From Nocardia flavorosea NBRC 108225 (GTDB taxonomy: Bacteria; Actinomycetota; Actinomycetes; Mycobacteriales; Mycobacteriaceae): DNA of 64,000 nt. Location of the stretch: the NCBI RefSeq assembly GCF_001613385.1, contig NZ_BDCG01000012.1, positions 496,001-560,000 of the forward strand. The letters are read 5' to 3'. The notes under the pieces were generated by a model. The model was not told where the DNA came from and did no database searches. It saw only the letters and a list, made by a program, of their open reading frames with translations. The position numbers and the translations under genes were made by a program. Positions 61,207 to 64,000 of this stretch are shown here, in pieces; position 1 is the stretch's first letter; each line of letters begins with the position of its first letter.

Positions 61207-61686
61207 CTACTTTTCGGCCGATGCCCACATATTGCTGATCAGAGTGTGGCTGGGTGTGTCGGCCAGCGATTGCGACGATTCGTAGATCCGGACATAGGAC
61301 GTCGCGGCGATCCGCCAGATACCGTCCTCGCCTTTGCGATATCGGTCGGTGTAGTAGCCGGAGCCCCGAATCAGGACATTGAACTCGGTGGCGATCACCG
61401 TATCCTCGAACAGCCAGCTCCCGGTCGCGGTATCACCGTCGACGACGATCTCCGGATGGTTGGCGACATGGGTGGTCACGATGCTCGGCCCGGTGTTCTT
61501 GCGCATGAACTCGACCACCGCCTCGCGGGTGTCGAAGACGAGTTCGGAGCCCATCACATGCGTGCCGTAGCGGGCCTTGATCTCCGGGTCCAGGGTGGCG
61601 GCGAAATCGTCCCACTGTTTCAGGTCCAGAGTCCGGAAGTACCGATACTTGAGGGTGCGGATTTGTTCGAGTGCCTGCAGATCCAT
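61207..61686 (-). CDS. SnoaL-like / NTF2-fold protein
   Basis: A 159-residue protein from the ATG at 61686, with AAGGTGACC upstream. The pattern IRTLKYRYFRTLDLKQWDDF, FDTREAVVEFMRKN, HHP-like VANHPEIVVDGDTATGSW and YRKGEDGIWRI is that of the SnoaL_4/NTF2 family, which includes ketosteroid isomerase-like and dehydratase-like enzymes. It converges with the alcohol dehydrogenase, with stops only 4 bases apart. The reaction is unknown. Confidence 0.85.
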   Translation of the reverse strand: MDLQALEQIRTLKYRYFRTLDLKQWDDFAATLDPEIKARYGTHVMGSELVFDTREAVVEFMRKNTGPSIVTTHVANHPEIVVDGDTATGSWLFEDTVIATEFNVLIRGSGYYTDRYRKGEDGIWRIAATSYVRIYESSQSLADTPSHTLISNMWASAEK

Positions 61687-61798
61687 GAGGTCACCTTGGC
61701 ACGAACGATCGCCCACAACAAGAACACGTTCCACTTTTTCGGCGATGGCGCCGACCGGGCATTCGGCGCCACCCGTATGCTCGGAATCGGATCCCCTC

Positions 61799-64000
61799 TC
61801 AGCCCGCCACCGATGGGCGATCATCGGCACTTCCCGGGCCGCCGGCCGGGGTTTCCCGCCCGTTCGGCAGGACCGCCCAGCGCCGCAAACCGCGTGGGGT
61901 CCACCAGTTCGCCGCCCCCGCCAGACGCATGAATGCGGGCACCAGTACCGCCCGGAGGACGGTCGCATCCACCACGATTGCGATCGCGATCCCCACGCCG
62001 AGCATCTGCAGATACATCACCTGACCGGTGGCGTAGAGCGAGAAGGAGACAGCCAGCACCAGCGCGGCCGCGGTGACGAGCGGCGCCCCGCGCTGCAACC
62101 CTTCCAATACCGCCCGGCGATTGTCCCCGGTGGCCCGGTAGCGCTCGATGATCCGGGACAGCAGAAAGACCTCGTAATCCATGGACAATCCGTAGGCGAC
62201 ACAGAACAGCAGAATCGGGAAGGCCGGGTCGAGCGTGCCGATCGGCGTGAATCCCAATACCCCGGCGAAAGCACCGTTCTGGAAAACGAAGACCAGGACA
62301 CCGAACATCACCGCCAGGCTGAGCAGGTTCAGCACGATCGCCTTCGCGGCGAGCACCACACTGCCCGACATGGCCAGCAGCACCGCAAAGGTCACCACCG
62401 CGATCAGTGCGGCGACCGCCGGAATCCGCTCGGTGAGCACGGCCCGGAAATCGGTGAGCTCGGCCGGATAGCCGCCCACCAAGACCTCGTCGAAGGGCCG
62501 CGGGACCGCCCGCAGTTCACCGACGAAGGCGGGAACCTCGGTGCCGGCCAGTATCCGCCGGGTCGGGATGACCTCCAGCCGGGTACCGGTATCGCTGACC
62601 AGCCGGCCGGGATCCGGCGCCGGTCCGGCGAGCACACCGCCGACGAACACCCCCGCGGTCGAGTTCACCCGAGCCACGCCGCCCACCCGGGACAGCGCCG
62701 CCGCGTACCGTCCGACGGCCTCCGGCGGTACCGCCCGTCCGCCGGGCGCCACGAAATGCACGGCATCGTTGGCCTCGACGTCGAAGGTGGCCCGCAGGTC
62801 GTCGTAGGTCTGCCGGGTGGAGGCGCTCGGTGGCAGGACGCGGTCGTCGGGGAGGCCGATCCGCAACCCGGCGGCCGGCGCGGCGAGTACGGCCAGCAAC
62901 AGGATCGCGGCGGTCGCGGAACGCACCGGATTCCGCATCACCACATCACCGAACCGGTACCAGAAACCCTGTTCGGTATGGGTCACCGGCCCGGCGCGGC
63001 GCGGCAGCGCCGCATGGCCGGTGACGGCCAGCGCCGCGGGGAGCAGGACCAGCGCCCCGGCCACCGCCGTCGCCACGACGAGCACCCCGGCGTAGGCGAA
63101 AGAGCGCAGGAACGAATAGGGGAAGACCAGCAGCACCGACAGCGCCGCGGCCACGGTGATACCGCTGAAGATCACCGTCCGGCCCGCGGTCGCCACGGCG
63201 GTGCGGACCGCGAGCGGTACCGCCGCGCCGGACCGCAGTTCCTCTTGGAACCGGGAGATGACGAAAAGACTGTAGTCGACTCCCAGGCCGATCCCCATCA
63301 CCAGGGTGATGTTGGCGGCGAACGTCGATACCTCGGTGAAGGAGGCGACCACCCGCAGCGCCGCCAGCGTGGCGAAGACTGCGAACAGACCGACCGTCAG
63401 CGTGTACAGCGCCAACCGCAGCCGCCGGTACAGCATGAGTAACAACAGCAGCATCAGCGGGATGATGATCAGCTCGGCGCGCAGGAAATCCTGCGTGGCC
63501 TGGGCGCTGATCTGGCCGGATACCGCCTCCGCGCCCGCGACTCGAACCTGCACCGTGGCATCGGCACGGGTGAACTCGGGCAGCAGCCGGTCGATGATCT
63601 GCGCCCGCGCCGTCGTCGCGTCGCCGGAGACATGAGCGAGCACCACCGCGTGCCGGCTGTCGGCGCTGCGCAGCGTGGGATCACCGTGCGCCGACCAGTA
63701 CGACCAGGCGTCGGTAACGGCCCGGTCGGCACGGAGTTCCGTGGTCAGGGCGGCGCCGGCGGCCGCGACCTCGGCCGAATCGACCGACCCGCCGGCCGCG
63801 GTGACGAGCAGGATGAAATTTGCGTTGCCGGTGTGGAAGTCGCGCTGCAGTACCTCGTGGGCGCGCACCGATTCGGTACCCGGTGCCTCCCAGCGGTTGA
63901 GGATCATCTCCCCCATCGCACCGGCCCCGATCACCCCCGAAAGGAGGGTGAGCAGGATTCCGGCCACCAGCACCGGCCTGGGTCGAGCAGCGAGCAGCGC
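61799..64000 (-). CDS. MmpL/MMPL-family RND transporter (5' end cut by window edge)
   Basis: The frame ends at 61799 and is open to the right edge, so the start lies outside; at least 733 residues are present. Two transmembrane bundles are visible, each with the Asp-Tyr proton-relay motif of MmpL proteins: GMGLGVDYSLFVISRFQEE and YGLSMDYEVFLLSRIIERY. Two extracytoplasmic domains lie between them. MMPL proteins export lipids or siderophores using the proton gradient. It is not an MmpL3-length protein with a long C-terminal tail. The cargo is unknown. Confidence 0.88.
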   Translation of the reverse strand, partial: ALLAARPRPVLVAGILLTLLSGVIGAGAMGEMILNRWEAPGTESVRAHEVLQRDFHTGNANFILLVTAAGGSVDSAEVAAAGAALTTELRADRAVTDAWSYWSAHGDPTLRSADSRHAVVLAHVSGDATTARAQIIDRLLPEFTRADATVQVRVAGAEAVSGQISAQATQDFLRAELIIIPLMLLLLLMLYRRLRLALYTLTVGLFAVFATLAALRVVASFTEVSTFAANITLVMGIGLGVDYSLFVISRFQEELRSGAAVPLAVRTAVATAGRTVIFSGITVAAALSVLLVFPYSFLRSFAYAGVLVVATAVAGALVLLPAALAVTGHAALPRRAGPVTHTEQGFWYRFGDVVMRNPVRSATAAILLLAVLAAPAAGLRIGLPDDRVLPPSASTRQTYDDLRATFDVEANDAVHFVAPGGRAVPPEAVGRYAAALSRVGGVARVNSTAGVFVGGVLAGPAPDPGRLVSDTGTRLEVIPTRRILAGTEVPAFVGELRAVPRPFDEVLVGGYPAELTDFRAVLTERIPAVAALIAVVTFAVLLAMSGSVVLAAKAIVLNLLSLAVMFGVLVFVFQNGAFAGVLGFTPIGTLDPAFPILLFCVAYGLSMDYEVFLLSRIIERYRATGDNRRAVLEGLQRGAPLVTAAALVLAVSFSLYATGQVMYLQMLGVGIAIAIVVDATVLRAVLVPAFMRLAGAANWWTPRGLRRWAVLPNGRETPAGGPGSADDRPSVAG

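Overview
The window is GC-rich, densely packed actinobacterial DNA. A full mce operon with yrbE permease genes, Mce-associated proteins, an MmpL-type transporter and a mycofactocin-type dehydrogenase together point to Mycobacteriales, most likely Nocardia or a close relative (inference from gene content and base composition). No rRNA, tRNA, CRISPR array, insertion sequence or phage gene was recognised.

Layout. (1) 1-9.7 kb, minus strand: a catabolic operon with two KstD-like flavin dehydrogenases, an mhpA/mhpB/mhpC-type aromatic hydroxylation and meta-cleavage set, an LLM flavin oxidoreductase and an acyl-CoA synthetase. (2) 10.2-16.6 kb, plus strand: mycofactocin-type SDR, cytochrome P450, two amidohydrolases, a Rieske protein and an alpha/beta hydrolase. 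(3) 16.6-20.1 kb: a small conserved protein, a NuoF-like flavoprotein with a 3-Cys ferredoxin, and a DUF4291 protein. (4) 20.0-35.5 kb: the mce import region, in which two Mce-associated membrane proteins, an acyl-CoA synthetase, a TetR regulator, an acyl-CoA dehydrogenase and a frameshifted TPR-like gene lie downstream of yrbEAB-mceABCDEF. (5) 36.3-45.4 kb: a second TetR, then amidohydrolase, an M24 pair, an atypical crotonase and a tandem CoA-transferase. (6) 45.4-64 kb: mostly accessory or housekeeping genes, namely a PfpI/MarR pair, an SDR, hydrolases, a degenerate NERD-like membrane protein, a sodium:solute symporter with a small partner, an L,D-transpeptidase, a flavin monooxygenase/TetR/hydrolase operon, a zinc alcohol dehydrogenase, a SnoaL-like protein and a truncated MmpL transporter.

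How it works together. The main observation is a shared 15-bp palindrome, GAGAAT-N3-ATTCTC or a close variant. It lies in front of the KstD/mhp operon, the first acyl-CoA synthetase, the acyl-CoA dehydrogenase/TetR divergent promoter, the second synthetase plus Mce-associated genes, the mce operon, and the amidohydrolase/M24/crotonase operon. This suggests one regulon, probably run by the TetR protein at 23.9-24.6 kb, that couples Mce import of a hydrophobic cyclic substrate to CoA activation, beta-oxidation, ring desaturation by KstD-like enzymes, hydroxylation and ring cleavage. The substrate cannot be named from sequence. The mhpD/E/F lower-pathway genes are absent from the window.
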